Origin: DASQHY01 sp035602605
GTDB lineage: Bacteria; Acidobacteriota; Terriglobia; Acidiferrales; UBA7541
Assembly (NCBI GenBank): GCA_035602605.1
Contig: DATNLZ010000014.1
Coordinates: forward strand, 1-64,000
Length of the DNA: 64,000 nucleotides
Direction: 5' to 3'
Shown here: positions 1 to 8,271 of the stretch, piece by piece
How positions within the stretch are numbered: the stretch's first letter is position 1
How the letters are laid out: each line of letters begins with the position of its first letter
The notes under the pieces: generated by a model
What the model was told of the DNA's origin: nothing
Database searches by the model: none
Seen by the model: the letters and a program-made list of their open reading frames with translations, nothing else
Program-made: the position numbers and the translations under genes

Positions 1-1
1 G

Positions 2-109
2 GGGGACGTTTACCTGGACAAGCGCAACAAACACCAACTCACGCGAAACCTGGTTCATCGCTTGGAACGTCTAGGCTACAACGTGACCCTAGAACAGAAA
101 GCGGCATAA
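2..109 (+). CDS. C-terminal fragment of a transposase-like protein
   Basis: An open frame enters from the left edge and ends at TAA 107-109 after 35 residues. The fragment is basic and ends with the pattern LTRNLVHRLERLGYNVTL, which resembles the C-termini of some insertion-sequence transposases as I remember them. The family cannot be assigned because the catalytic part lies outside the window. No terminal inverted repeat is recognised in the 290 bases that follow, which hold no convincing gene. It could also be an unrelated small basic protein; the call is tentative. Confidence 0.35.
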   Translation, partial: GDVYLDKRNKHQLTRNLVHRLERLGYNVTLEQKAA

Positions 110-402
110 ACTCGGCGCACCAACCGAGATTTTCATGACAGAGGTTTTCCAGCCACTCCGGCGCGGCTGAGCCAAGACCCTGTAGCGCGACCTCGCCAAC
201 GCTTGGGATTGCAGTCAGGTCAACACGGGTCTGAGAATAGGGCATCCGTCAACCTGGAAGCCTCTAACAGTTCCTATCGTCCGCGCCGAGGATCCAATGA
301 AGGACGAAGCTCCCCGAGTTCTTCGTGAGGGAGTCGGTGAACCGCCCGAACGATCAGGCCTTCCTGCCGTCCAGCGAGCCGCGTCGCTTCGCCGACGGGC
401 CC

Positions 403-1899
403 TTACGGGTAAATTGAGATCGTCCAGATCATCTTCAGCGGCAGACCACGAACATAAAGATAGTCGGTCTCGATGTCAGGCACCCAGTTCTTGAAAAAAT
501 AAGTGTCGTAGTTAAACCATCCGAGAAAGTAGACTTCGTTGACGACTTGTCGCTGGGCAAGGAAACCGTCACCGAACACCTTGGCGTGAAAAGCGTTGAA
601 ATCCTCGCACAGGCCACTTCGTGACACAATGCCGTTCGAGAAGATCACCAAGTCCTCACGGCAGTTCACTCCCAGGCCACCGCCCTTGGCGAACCAGCTT
701 TGACTTCCGCGACGGACGGTGAAGTCAAAGTCGATCTGCTCGGAGCGCGAGGCCGGGGGCGGCCCGATGGTCTGGTAGGTCACGACAACCGAGAAATCGC
801 GCACGACCTCCTGCTGAAGCCATGACAGGGACTGGCGGTCTATTGAGATCACGAAGGAAAGGTTCGCCGTTTGTCCTGGCTGAAGCACGAAGCTGGAGGG
901 GGCCATCGACACGCCCGGCGGCAGCGAAACGGGCTGGACGGTGCCCTGGACGGCCACGGGAGCATCGGACGCAAAGAGCGGCACCTGCACCGTCCGCGGT
1001 ATCTGGGGGTTGTACGCTGGTTCGCTCACCACATCAAAGGAGGATTGAGGCGCGTCAAGCGTGATCTTGATGTCGCAGATCAGGCAAGGCGCGACCGTGC
1101 CCTTGAGCAGGGCCGCCGCCTGCCATTGAGCCGAGAGGGTGTCCCCGATGGTGAGCGAGTCCGAGATCTCGTCGCCCGGGATCGCGCTCCGATCAACCGG
1201 GAGGTCGATATCTATGTCAACGTCGTCGCCCGCGTTTACCGCGAGCACCCATGGAGATTGCGTGCGAGACACCGCCCGGCTCCGCTCCGTCCACAGCACA
1301 TCGTCAGGCGATCCCGGCTCATTGACCGCCGGGCCGAGCACCCATCCGTCATAGCGGCGCATCCCGCGGATCCTGTACCGGCTGCCCGATGGGAGCGACG
1401 CTTCCGCCACGCCGTCGGCTGGCACGGTAACGTGCAGGACACGTCGTGAAGACCCGCCCGGCTGGATTCCGTGGAAGTCCAGCGCGTTAGGAAGGTCGGC
1501 CGGAGGGACACGGCCGGTCCCGCCATTGGTCAGAATCCGGCTCCAGAGGCTGCTTCGTGGCGGCCCGGACCCCGGATCAGGAGGCGGGGCGGTGAGGGTC
1601 CGGTAAAGCGCGTCAAGGTCCATCGCCAGCAAAGCCTGAAGCGCATTGCGTCCGACGAGGGGCTCGACCTCCTGCCGGTCCAGCTCGCCGCGTTTCACCT
1701 GCCGGCACAAATCGAGCAGATACAGCGGCTGATGCAGCCGAAGGTAACTTGGCGTCACCGGACCCTGGGGCTGGCTCATTCCATAGAAGGTCAGCGCATC
1801 AGTGGCCTGCTCCTGCGGAGAGGCCGCCGCACCCGCAGCCGTCATCAGGACAATACACGCAACTCCCACCGCAGACCACGATCGTGAACACACGTTCAT
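403..1899 (-). CDS. secreted protein of unknown function (498 aa)
   Basis: The start is placed at ATG 1899 because GGAGGG lies just upstream on the minus strand and the protein then begins with a clear Sec signal peptide (basic NVCSRSW, then a hydrophobic stretch to about residue 28 ending AAGAAASP). The longer frame back to 1983 has no such signals. The mature part is soluble, with no further membrane helix; the middle contains stretches rich in Pro, Val and Ser typical of beta-sandwich extracellular domains (about residues 200-400). The C-terminal 100 residues carry several aromatic residues and two cysteines. I recognise no catalytic motif and no family. It is divergent from the pseudogene at 2384. 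Probably exported to periplasm or surface; function unknown. Confidence 0.75.
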   Translation of the reverse strand: MNVCSRSWSAVGVACIVLMTAAGAAASPQEQATDALTFYGMSQPQGPVTPSYLRLHQPLYLLDLCRQVKRGELDRQEVEPLVGRNALQALLAMDLDALYRTLTAPPPDPGSGPPRSSLWSRILTNGGTGRVPPADLPNALDFHGIQPGGSSRRVLHVTVPADGVAEASLPSGSRYRIRGMRRYDGWVLGPAVNEPGSPDDVLWTERSRAVSRTQSPWVLAVNAGDDVDIDIDLPVDRSAIPGDEISDSLTIGDTLSAQWQAAALLKGTVAPCLICDIKITLDAPQSSFDVVSEPAYNPQIPRTVQVPLFASDAPVAVQGTVQPVSLPPGVSMAPSSFVLQPGQTANLSFVISIDRQSLSWLQQEVVRDFSVVVTYQTIGPPPASRSEQIDFDFTVRRGSQSWFAKGGGLGVNCREDLVIFSNGIVSRSGLCEDFNAFHAKVFGDGFLAQRQVVNEVYFLGWFNYDTYFFKNWVPDIETDYLYVRGLPLKMIWTISIYP

Positions 1900-2383
1900 G
1901 CGACCCTCCTGAAATGGGGATTTCCATTTTGCTGTCCGAATTGGCAGCGTAGGATTCTGCCCGGCGGCGGACAAGAGCGTCAAGTTAACCCGCGGTAAAG
2001 ATTCGGTTAACAGCTAAGTCCTGTTGCAGCAATAGTTGCGGCCAAAGGTTAACAGCCGAGTACCGGTGCCGATCGGTGCTAGACTCTCGCGCTGGGCACG
2101 TTGTGGCAAATTCAACTGAGCACAAGAAGGTTTTTTGCTTCGCGATGTTCGAGGCCAATCCAGCCTCTGGAGAGACTCTCCGCTGACGGCGGCTTAACGC
2201 AGGTTTGAAGCGCTGGCTCGCGCGAGTCGGCCGGGTTTCAAAGCTCTGGTGCTCGCCGGTTCTCAGGAAGACTATCTTGACCTGGTTTACGCGACATGCT
2301 AGGTAAGCGCAACCCGTCCCTTTTACTGCAGTCTGTGCGGAAAGTGACCTGATCCCGAGACCAGCAAGAAATCAAGGAGCCAC
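1900..2383. promoter_or_regulatory. divergent intergenic region, no gene
   Basis: This 484-base stretch separates the leftward secreted-protein gene from the rightward lyase-like pseudogene and should hold both promoters. I see no credible coding frame. The only regular structure is a set of GTTAAC palindromes at 1984-1989, 2006-2011 and 2048-2053 (listed separately). AAGGAG followed by CCACATGG just before 2384 is a good ribosome-binding site for the rightward gene. Confidence 0.5.
1984..2056. repeat. GTTAAC-centred repeats, possible operator
   Basis: GTTAAC occurs three times in 70 bases, and the longer word GGTTAACAGC occurs twice, at 2005-2014 and 2047-2056, exactly 42 bases apart (four helical turns). 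The first and second GTTAAC are 22 bases apart. Such phasing would suit a dimeric regulator binding one DNA face between the divergent genes. No regulator is identified and chance occurrence is possible. Confidence 0.3.
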
Positions 2384-3896
2384 ATGGAACCGATGAAACG
2401 CCAGTTCTATAGAATCCTCGGTGATAGAACGCCGAGCCGTTCCCGTAGAAAGTCACGCTATAAGCCCTACAGGGCTGTCATGTGGGCAGCATTGGGTCTA
2501 TTGTTCCTTGCAACAGGACAACGACTGGCGCTGGCGCAGACGAGCTTCCAACATCCCGGCGTCTTGGTCAGCCGGGCGCAATTGGATTTTGTTAAGGCAC
2601 AGGTGAATGCCCAGGATGATCCCATTTATTCCGCATTCCTGAAGGCGCAAAACAGCAGGTATGGGTCATTGACCTATGCGCCCCAGGGTCCGCCTCCGGG
2701 CGGAGTCGATACTCTCAGCCTGATTTCGGTTGCTCGGCAGAGGATGAGGATGGCAGCGCTGCCTACACTCAGGCCTTGTTGTATTGGATCACTGGCAACA
2801 CCACATATGCGCAAAACGCTGTCACGATCCTGGACACCTACGGACGCAACTTGGTGGATTACACCAACTCCAACGCACCCTTGCAGGCGGGTTGGGGAGC
2901 CTCAAAATGGGCGCGCGCGGCAGAGATCATCCGCTACAGTAACGCTGGCTGGCCAGCAGACGATGCCCAAGCCTTCGGCACCATGATGAACAACGTCATT
3001 TTGCCGAAGATCATCAACGGCTCGGGCAGCAACGGCAATTGGGAACTGACCATGATTGAGGGCATGATCGGCATCGCCGTGTACAACGATGACACCAATC
3101 TATTCAACCAGGCGATCACCTTCTGGTATCAGCGCGTGCCCGCCTATTTTTACTACTTTCCTCTTGACGGGTCTAATCCGATGCCTGCTCCCCGGGGCTC
3201 GCCGAGTTGGTATGGGCAAGCGGTATTCAACGATTCCGTGAATGGCATAGCTCAGGAAACCTGTCGCGACTTTGGACACACCGAGTATGGCATCGCGGCG
3301 ACGATGGCTGCAGCCGAGTCCGCCCGCATCCAGGGTGTGGACCTGTTTGGCTCAGAAAAGACGCGCTTGGAAGCAGGGCTGGAATTCCACGCCCACTATC
3401 TGTTGGGAAATCCCGTGCCGAGCTCGGTTTGCGGGGGAAGCGTAACTCTGGTTCAATATCCCACCTTTGAGATTGGTTACAACCACTATCACAATCGGCT
3501 GGGAGAAGCGCTGCCGGAGACCTTGAACTGGCTGAATTCCAACATTCGGGCCAAGTCTCTACCTGTTGACCACCACATGATGGTTTTTGAGACCCTGAGT
3601 CACGGCGCGGATGCGGACACAGTTACGCCAGAGCCAGATTTCTCGCTTGGGGCGACGCCAGTTCGCAGGCGGTGACCGTCGGCTCAAGCACCAGCTACAG
3701 CGTGACGGTCACGCCTTTCGGGGGCTTCAGGGGAACCGTTACCTTCAGAGAGCTTCCGGAGGAAGGGCGGCAAAGGCAACCCGCAGGGCGCGGGAGGAGA
3801 GTCGATTTTCACGGAGAGAGGCGGAAGAACCAGACCCATGAATCCACGAGGGTATGTGAAATAGGGTGTGTGCCGCTGTTATGGGTGGACTCTTGA
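2384..3896 (+). pseudogene. alginate-lyase-like secreted protein, frameshifted
   Basis: ATG 2384 follows AAGGAG. The first frame gives a basic N-terminus, a signal peptide ending near residue 52 (LALAQ) and the opening HPGVLVSRAQLDFVKAQV typical of secreted alginate-lyase/heparinase-like proteins. It loses frame near 2708-2712. Homologous reading continues one frame over with GCSAEDEDGSAAYTQALLYW and runs to TGA at 3675, covering most of an alpha/alpha-barrel-like domain (motifs NGNWELTMIEGMIGIAVY, DFGHTEYG, NHYHNR). A second one-base loss near 3660-3666 separates it from an Ig-like tail (SSQAVTVGSSTSYSVTVTP) that degrades after about 3750. Two frameshifts plus a ruined tail mean no full-length product; each indel could in principle be an assembly error, but the decayed 3' end argues for a real pseudogene. 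Substrate unknown. Confidence 0.75.
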
Positions 3897-4046
3897 ATTA
3901 GCTGGGATTACAGTCACGTTTTACCCCGGCAAGATGAGAATTCCAAGCGTCGCAGGCAAACGGTATCATGATTCCGGGTGAGCAACACCACAGAAATAGT
4001 ACGATCCTGATTTCGGAAATCGAGCCAGGTACGCCGAATGCTTTGA

Positions 4047-4122
4047 TGGTGGGCAGTATCCGATTTGAACGGATGACCTTCCGGGTGTAAACCGGACGCT
4101 CTAACCGCTGAGCTAACCGCCC
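4047..4122 (-). tRNA. tRNA-Val (anticodon TAC), CCA encoded
   Basis: Read on the minus strand, 4122 to 4050 folds as a complete cloverleaf. Acceptor GGGCGGT pairs with ACTGCCC with one G-U pair. The D stem is GCTC/GAGC, the anticodon stem TCCGG/CCGGA around TTTACAC (anticodon TAC), and the T arm ATCCG-TTCAAAT-CGGAT. Discriminator A is followed by an encoded CCA (4049-4047). It stands alone between the lyase pseudogene and the DUF507 pair. tRNA genes are common integration sites, and the transposase-like fragment and decayed gene lie on its side of the window, but I see no duplicated tRNA end. Confidence 0.97.
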
Positions 4123-4229
4123 CGAGTGCATCGTACCGCAACCCTTCCTCATCGTCAAATGCGGCGCGTTCCTTGAACTTTCGGCGCGGAACGTTTACAC
4201 TGCGTTTTGCATTTTTTTTGGAGAATTCA

Positions 4230-4511
4230 TTGCTGATACAGCGCGATTATGTCGGATACATGGCTGCTGAAATTGTTAAGGGCCTGATCTCCTCTAAAAT
4301 GATCGAGGTTAAGTCGCCTGAGGGACTCACGACTCGTATCCGGCATTGCATGATGGAAGAAATTACGGTTGAGGACCGGCTCAATGAAGACGTGCGCCAA
4401 ATCCTCAGCCAGCATGCCGACGAGATGCGTCGCACCGGCGTGTCCTATCAGGAGATGTACAAGAAAGTGAAAGGCCAGCTGGCGCGCGACCGCAAGCTGA
4501 TTCTGCGCTGA
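4230..4511 (+). CDS. DUF507 family protein, copy 1
   Basis: The product of 93 residues is a DUF507 protein: small, all-helical and charged. The start is taken as TTG 4230, eight bases after GGAG, because it yields the usual family N-terminus (LLIQRDYVGYMAAEIVKGL) and because the upstream in-frame ATG at 4173 adds residues unlike the family. Its C-terminal half is a long amphipathic helix (EMRRTGVSYQEMYKKVKGQ). It is followed 37 bases later by a second DUF507 gene in the same direction, so they are probably cotranscribed and may form a heteromer. The biochemical role of DUF507 is not known to me. Confidence 0.8.
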   Translation: MLIQRDYVGYMAAEIVKGLISSKMIEVKSPEGLTTRIRHCMMEEITVEDRLNEDVRQILSQHADEMRRTGVSYQEMYKKVKGQLARDRKLILR

Positions 4512-4548
4512 GAGCGATGCCAAAAACGCCGAGGGGTCTTCGAACCTC

Positions 4549-4851
4549 ATGCGATTGAGCCGCGAAAAAATCGTTCGCCTTTCGCACCATATAACCGATG
4601 TGCTTGTCGCCGGCGACGACGTGGAATTTATCGAAGACCGCGACACCATTCGCCAGCAAATCGTTCAGATTCTTCAGACCGCGTTGAAAGAAGAAGAGAA
4701 GATTGACTCCGACGTGCGCAAAAAGATTGCCTCACAGAAAAAGGAAATTATCGAGGGCAGCGAGGAATGGGACATCCTCTTTCGCAAATATTATTCCGAA
4801 GAATTGAAGCGCATGGGCGTGCAGCATGTGACTTCAGATCGCCGCACCTAG
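4549..4851 (+). CDS. DUF507 family protein, copy 2
   Basis: This 100-residue protein opens with MRLSREKIVRLSHHI, the characteristic DUF507 start, and continues as charged helices (EEEKIDSDVRKKIASQKKEI) with an aromatic C-terminal patch (EWDILFRKYYSEELKRMG). It is a divergent relative of the preceding gene and sits 37 bases downstream on the same strand. Tandem DUF507 pairs suggest a two-subunit assembly. No catalytic residues or membrane segments are visible. Function unknown. Confidence 0.85.
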   Translation: MRLSREKIVRLSHHITDVLVAGDDVEFIEDRDTIRQQIVQILQTALKEEEKIDSDVRKKIASQKKEIIEGSEEWDILFRKYYSEELKRMGVQHVTSDRRT

Positions 4852-4888
4852 CCTAGCCAAAATCTTCCCGAGAAAACCAAAGTATTCT

Positions 4889-6391
4889 TCACGTGCCGCT
4901 CGCTAAGGCACGTTGGATGGCGTTGTTGAGGGTCTTCTCGAAGGTTTGAGCGTTGAACCCGTCGGAGCGATACACAACGTTTCCGGCACGATCGAGGACG
5001 ATCGTGGTAGGGAAAGAGCTGATATCCAGATGGCGATCGAGTCCATCTGCAAAAACCACGGTGGAACGAATCTTTTCGCGCTGCACATATGGCGGGACCC
5101 GGGATTCGTCTTCATCGGAGCTCGCGGCCAGGAAAATAACGTTGGCGTTGCCCTCATACTGGCGTCCGAGCTGGTCGAAGATTGGTTCCACGTCACGACA
5201 TGGGCCACACCAGGTCGCCCAGAAATTCAGCACGACAACTTTTCCTTTTGCGTCGGCAAGCTTAACCGTCGGGAGCTGCTCCTGAACCTTCTCGGCGGAT
5301 TTCTCGGTCACTACGCGGCGCAGCTCAAACTCGAGTGGTGCCTTCGCATTTTTATTGCGAATGGTTTTGGCGGGCTTGGCGAGCGACTGGTCATAGGCGG
5401 CGAGAACCTTCTCGCCGAGGCCGGCCTCGCTACCATGAACTTGCTTCCAAACATTTCCAAGTTTTCTGCGAGCCTCTGCGCGGTCAACGGGAATACCGTA
5501 CTCGTCGGGAAGGACGAAAGCGGTAGCGTAGTTCTCAATGGCACGAGGAAAGTCGCGGCGCAACTCGGAAATTTCACCAAGCTTTTCGGCGGCAGGCGCG
5601 TTGGGCAATAGTTTGAAACTAGCTTCTAAATCCTGCGTGGCGGCGTCGTAATTACGCTTTTCTTTCCAAAGGCGGCCGCGAATCAAATAAACGCTCATGG
5701 TGACGCGCTTCTTATTTTCCTGCCATTCTTGCGCCGAGACGCGCGGAGACTTTGCGCTAATCGGTGATTTCTGCACTCGGTCGAGGACTCGGCCGGCATA
5801 GTCAATTGCACGACTGAGTCCGGCGTCGTTGCCGGCGTGTTCCAGAAGATCGATGGCCAGCAGAGTGATGGAAACATCTTCCGGATCGACAGAGACGATA
5901 CGCTCGGCGTAGTTCATCGCGCGCGCGGAGTCGTGCAGCTGCATTGCGGACTCGACGATCGCTCGATAAATCTCGACTCTACGCGGCGTGTCCGGGAATC
6001 GCTTCAAATAGTCTTCAAGGTTGCGAACGAGAGCGGCGCGATCGTTTCCAGACTCTTCGATCATGTGACGAAGCTCCTGCTCGGCGTCGGGAGTTTTTTT
6101 GTCAGGAGCCTGTTTCGGGGCCGCTTGTTGTCGCGGCGGTTGCGATGGCTTAGCGCCGGTTGGAACCGTTGTCGATTCTTGCGGTGCAGTCGCGCGTTGC
6201 GGTGGAGCCTGTTGGGCTGGAGCCGCCTGCTGCTGCGAGGCAGCATGCGTGAGTGCGATAGGCGCCAAACAAGGCAGCACCATGGCTGGTGTGACGGCGA
6301 GGAGCAAGGCCACAGCAATCGCGGGTAGGCTCAAGGTTGCGTGCTTGAAGTTCACGAAGCTTCTCATGGTGTAGCGGAACGAATCTAGCAT
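4889..6391 (-). CDS. TlpA-type thioredoxin with N-terminal helical-repeat region
   Basis: The 500-residue protein is exported: a hydrophobic segment lies at about residues 18-45, followed by a low-complexity Gln/Pro/Ala region to about residue 100. Residues about 100-330 look like TPR-type helical hairpins. The C-terminal 120 residues form a TlpA/ResA-like thioredoxin fold with LNFWATWCGPC (WCGPC at 394-398) and the cis-proline segment SSFPTTIVLDR. Such proteins reduce disulfides in the periplasm, for example on apocytochromes, but TPR fusions may act on other partners. No cytochrome genes are adjacent. The start could also be the internal ATG 24 bases downstream; neither has a strong ribosome-binding site. 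It converges on the DUF507 genes. Confidence 0.85.
   Translation of the reverse strand: MLDSFRYTMRSFVNFKHATLSLPAIAVALLLAVTPAMVLPCLAPIALTHAASQQQAAPAQQAPPQRATAPQESTTVPTGAKPSQPPRQQAAPKQAPDKKTPDAEQELRHMIEESGNDRAALVRNLEDYLKRFPDTPRRVEIYRAIVESAMQLHDSARAMNYAERIVSVDPEDVSITLLAIDLLEHAGNDAGLSRAIDYAGRVLDRVQKSPISAKSPRVSAQEWQENKKRVTMSVYLIRGRLWKEKRNYDAATQDLEASFKLLPNAPAAEKLGEISELRRDFPRAIENYATAFVLPDEYGIPVDRAEARRKLGNVWKQVHGSEAGLGEKVLAAYDQSLAKPAKTIRNKNAKAPLEFELRRVVTEKSAEKVQEQLPTVKLADAKGKVVVLNFWATWCGPCRDVEPIFDQLGRQYEGNANVIFLAASSDEDESRVPPYVQREKIRSTVVFADGLDRHLDISSFPTTIVLDRAGNVVYRSDGFNAQTFEKTLNNAIQRALASGT
4891..4913 (-). terminator. hairpin at the 3' end of the TlpA gene
   Basis: ACGTGCC and GGCACGT form a perfect 7-bp stem around a 9-base loop. 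The structure covers the last codons and the stop of the TlpA-like gene. It lies between two convergent genes, which suits a bidirectional terminator, but no run of T follows on either strand. Confidence 0.35.
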
Positions 6392-6696
6392 ATGACAGCG
6401 CGGCTGAGAGTCGGAAATGTAAGGAAGCCATGAGTACGGCTTGGAGCAGATAAAACAGAACGTCTACCGGTACCTGATGGGGGAAACCTTCTCTGAGCGA
6501 GAACTGAGCATCCACGACATTTCAACCCACCTGTTTGGGGGCGCCGCCTGGGACCGAGTTTTATTGGGATTTCGCCGCGAAGTTCAGGAAGGACAGTTCG
6601 GCCGTCACGCTTTACGAGAGAGAAAAACCCGTGTATCGGAAGAAACAAGGCCGCTGGCATTCGGTGCACGTCCACTCTTCCTGCATGCGGTATTCC
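6392..6696. other. 305-base stretch without a supported gene
   Basis: This lies between two leftward genes. Short frames exist on both strands but none has family resemblance, a credible start or unusual composition. It should hold the promoter of the TlpA-like gene and the end of the upstream transcript. I see no hairpin followed by a T run. Confidence 0.4.
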
Positions 6697-7371
6697 TTAT
6701 GGTGTTGGAAGCGTAATGAGGACCTTGTTTCCGTTCAAGACGTACTGGAGTTGCACCTTGGCCTTGGCGTTTTTCTTGCGCGAGGGTGTGTAGGGAAAAT
6801 AGACGTAGCCGGCTACGGGGGCCGAAGCTGCGCCTTCCGGCAGGCCCTTTTCGGAGAGCTCGGTTTCCATGGTGTCGCGATCACGAGGGGAAGAGCCGGA
6901 AGACCCGCCGGTCCGCACTGCAAAATCCACGCCGACCGTCGTATATACGCCTTTGTTGGGGCCGGGACCGGATGCGTATCCGACGCCGATGACGGGATAT
7001 ACGCTGATGTCGCGCTGGGACTCGGCGTCTTGTTGCAGCGCCGCGGCGACAACTTTGGGAGTGGAAGGATTGAGGGGCCTTTCAACGCCGTCGACAAGGA
7101 GAGAAAGATCAGTCAAGGAGATGTTCGCGGGTTTTTCTTTCTCGGGATAAAAGGCGAGTTCGACGATGAGGCAGCAGCGGTTGAGGTTAGAGACGAACTT
7201 GTCGCGCGCTTGCTGCGCGGTAAGGAGGTGAGCGCCAATGCCAATGGCGTCTCGCTGCGCGTGAGCCGCGTAGTGATTGGGGGAGGGACGCGGCGCGATT
7301 CCTTTTTGCCCGGCTGCGGAGAGCGATGCGGCGGAAGCGAGCGCTATGGCGATGCAGGTTGCGCGGTTCAT
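6697..7371 (-). CDS. exported protein of unknown function (224 aa)
   Basis: The protein starts with a short signal peptide (MNRATCIAIALASAASLSAAG). Its ATG overlaps the stop of the upstream PEGA-domain gene as ATGA (7368-7371), so the two are translationally coupled. The mature part contains a segment reading like a surface beta-domain (NRCCLIVELAFYPEKEKPANISLTDLSLLVDG) and a Gly/Tyr-rich region (YPVIGVGYASGPGPNKGVYTT). A similar layout, with an extended-strand phrase on how a variable relates to a fixed value (SLLVDGVERPLNPSTP), appears in the exported protein at 23947-24618, although I cannot show homology without alignment. No enzyme motif is seen. Confidence 0.7.
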   Translation of the reverse strand: MNRATCIAIALASAASLSAAGQKGIAPRPSPNHYAAHAQRDAIGIGAHLLTAQQARDKFVSNLNRCCLIVELAFYPEKEKPANISLTDLSLLVDGVERPLNPSTPKVVAAALQQDAESQRDISVYPVIGVGYASGPGPNKGVYTTVGVDFAVRTGGSSGSSPRDRDTMETELSEKGLPEGAASAPVAGYVYFPYTPSRKKNAKAKVQLQYVLNGNKVLITLPTP

Positions 7372-8120
7372 GGCTTGCTCCCTTCTGCATCGGGCGTTTG
7401 GGTGGCTTTTGGGTCTGGAGTTTTGTCGCCGGAATTTTGTTTTATCTGGCTGGGTTCGAGGTTTGCGTGGATCTTCAGCGATTTTTCACTGAGGACGTAG
7501 ATCCGCTGATGGAAGGCTTGACGGTCCATTGCAGAGACCGTCAGATCGTACGCGCCGCCCGGCAGCCACATGCTTTTCAGACGGAAAGCGCTGCCTGCAT
7601 AGGCACCGTCAATATAGACGTCCGCGTCCTTCGGCTCGGCTGTGAGCTTGATCTCGCCTTTGTCGCTCGAGTAAGCGAGATTGGGTAGGAAAGCCGGGTA
7701 GCCGGGCCAGAAGGGTCCCCATGCGAGCGACGCATAGGGCCAGCCGAAGGGATAATAAGGGAAGGGTCCGTAGGGTCCATAGGGATAGAAATACGGACTA
7801 GAGAAGTGCGAGTATCCCGCGCCAAGGGTCATGCCCCCGAACCTGAAATTGGTGTGGTGCTTCTTTTTCGGGGTGTCTTTTGTGGTGCGCTGTGCGGGCA
7901 GTGGAGCCTGTTCTTTAGAGGCGGCACCTTGTTCGTCGATCGGGGATTTCTGTTGGGATGCGGCGGGTGCCGGCGTTGGCGGGAGTTGCGATTGCTTCTC
8001 TTGCAACTGCTGCTGAGGCTTGCGAGAGGCGGCCTGAGCGGGGACATGGCTCAGAAATGCTGCGCTCAGGAAAGGATAGGCCGCCAGGATCGCAACGAGA
8101 AAAAGCGTGCGGTTTCTCAT
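7368..8120 (-). CDS. exported PEGA-domain protein with aromatic Gly/Pro-rich linker
   Basis: ATG 8120 is chosen because GAGGTG precedes it and a signal peptide follows at once (MRNRTLFLVAILAAYPFLSAAFL). The 28-residue extension to 8204 adds nothing family-like. Residues about 30-90 are Gln/Pro/Lys-rich, residues about 100-160 are strikingly rich in Tyr, Phe, Pro and Gly (PYFYPYGPYGPFPYYPFGW), and residues about 168-235 form a PEGA domain (AEPKDADVYIDGAYAGSAF). PEGA domains are found in surface-layer-associated proteins. It is the first gene of a two-gene unit with the coupled exported protein downstream. A cell-surface or periplasmic binding role is inferred. Confidence 0.8.
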   Translation of the reverse strand: MRNRTLFLVAILAAYPFLSAAFLSHVPAQAASRKPQQQLQEKQSQLPPTPAPAASQQKSPIDEQGAASKEQAPLPAQRTTKDTPKKKHHTNFRFGGMTLGAGYSHFSSPYFYPYGPYGPFPYYPFGWPYASLAWGPFWPGYPAFLPNLAYSSDKGEIKLTAEPKDADVYIDGAYAGSAFRLKSMWLPGGAYDLTVSAMDRQAFHQRIYVLSEKSLKIHANLEPSQIKQNSGDKTPDPKATQTPDAEGSKP

Positions 8121-8212
8121 CGGAGGCACCTCAATGGCGAGTTGGATTCGCCTTTGTGCAACGGAGTTGCCCGAGATCCTTAAACTAGCCACCTCCTGCT
8201 GCACGTTCTTGT

Positions 8213-8244
8213 GCTTCCCACGCCTATGGATAAGCGTGGGAAGC
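8213..8244 (-). terminator. 11-bp perfect hairpin after TonB receptor 1
   Basis: GCTTCCCACGC and GCGTGGGAAGC form a perfect 11-bp stem with a 10-base loop. It sits about 30 bases beyond the stop of the leftward TonB receptor and upstream of the PEGA gene start at 8120. It is the strongest hairpin I found in the window. The minus strand after it (ACAAGAACG) has no T run, so it is either a factor-assisted terminator or an mRNA 3'-end stabiliser. Confidence 0.5.
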
Positions 8245-8271
8245 TGTGGTCAGTCCACTGCGGTACGTCGC

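Noticed and set aside
871..1449. Long plus-strand open frame opposite the secreted-protein gene
   Set aside because: It mirrors the codon pattern of the leftward gene in a GC-rich region, has no ribosome-binding site and shows no family motif.
4913..5611. 232-residue plus-strand frame opposite the TlpA-like gene
   Set aside because: Entirely antisense to a gene with clear motifs; typical high-GC shadow frame.
6535..7500. 321-residue plus-strand frame across the exported-protein gene and the gap at 6392-6696
   Set aside because: Most of it is antisense to the coupled exported-protein gene; the remainder has no start signal or motif.
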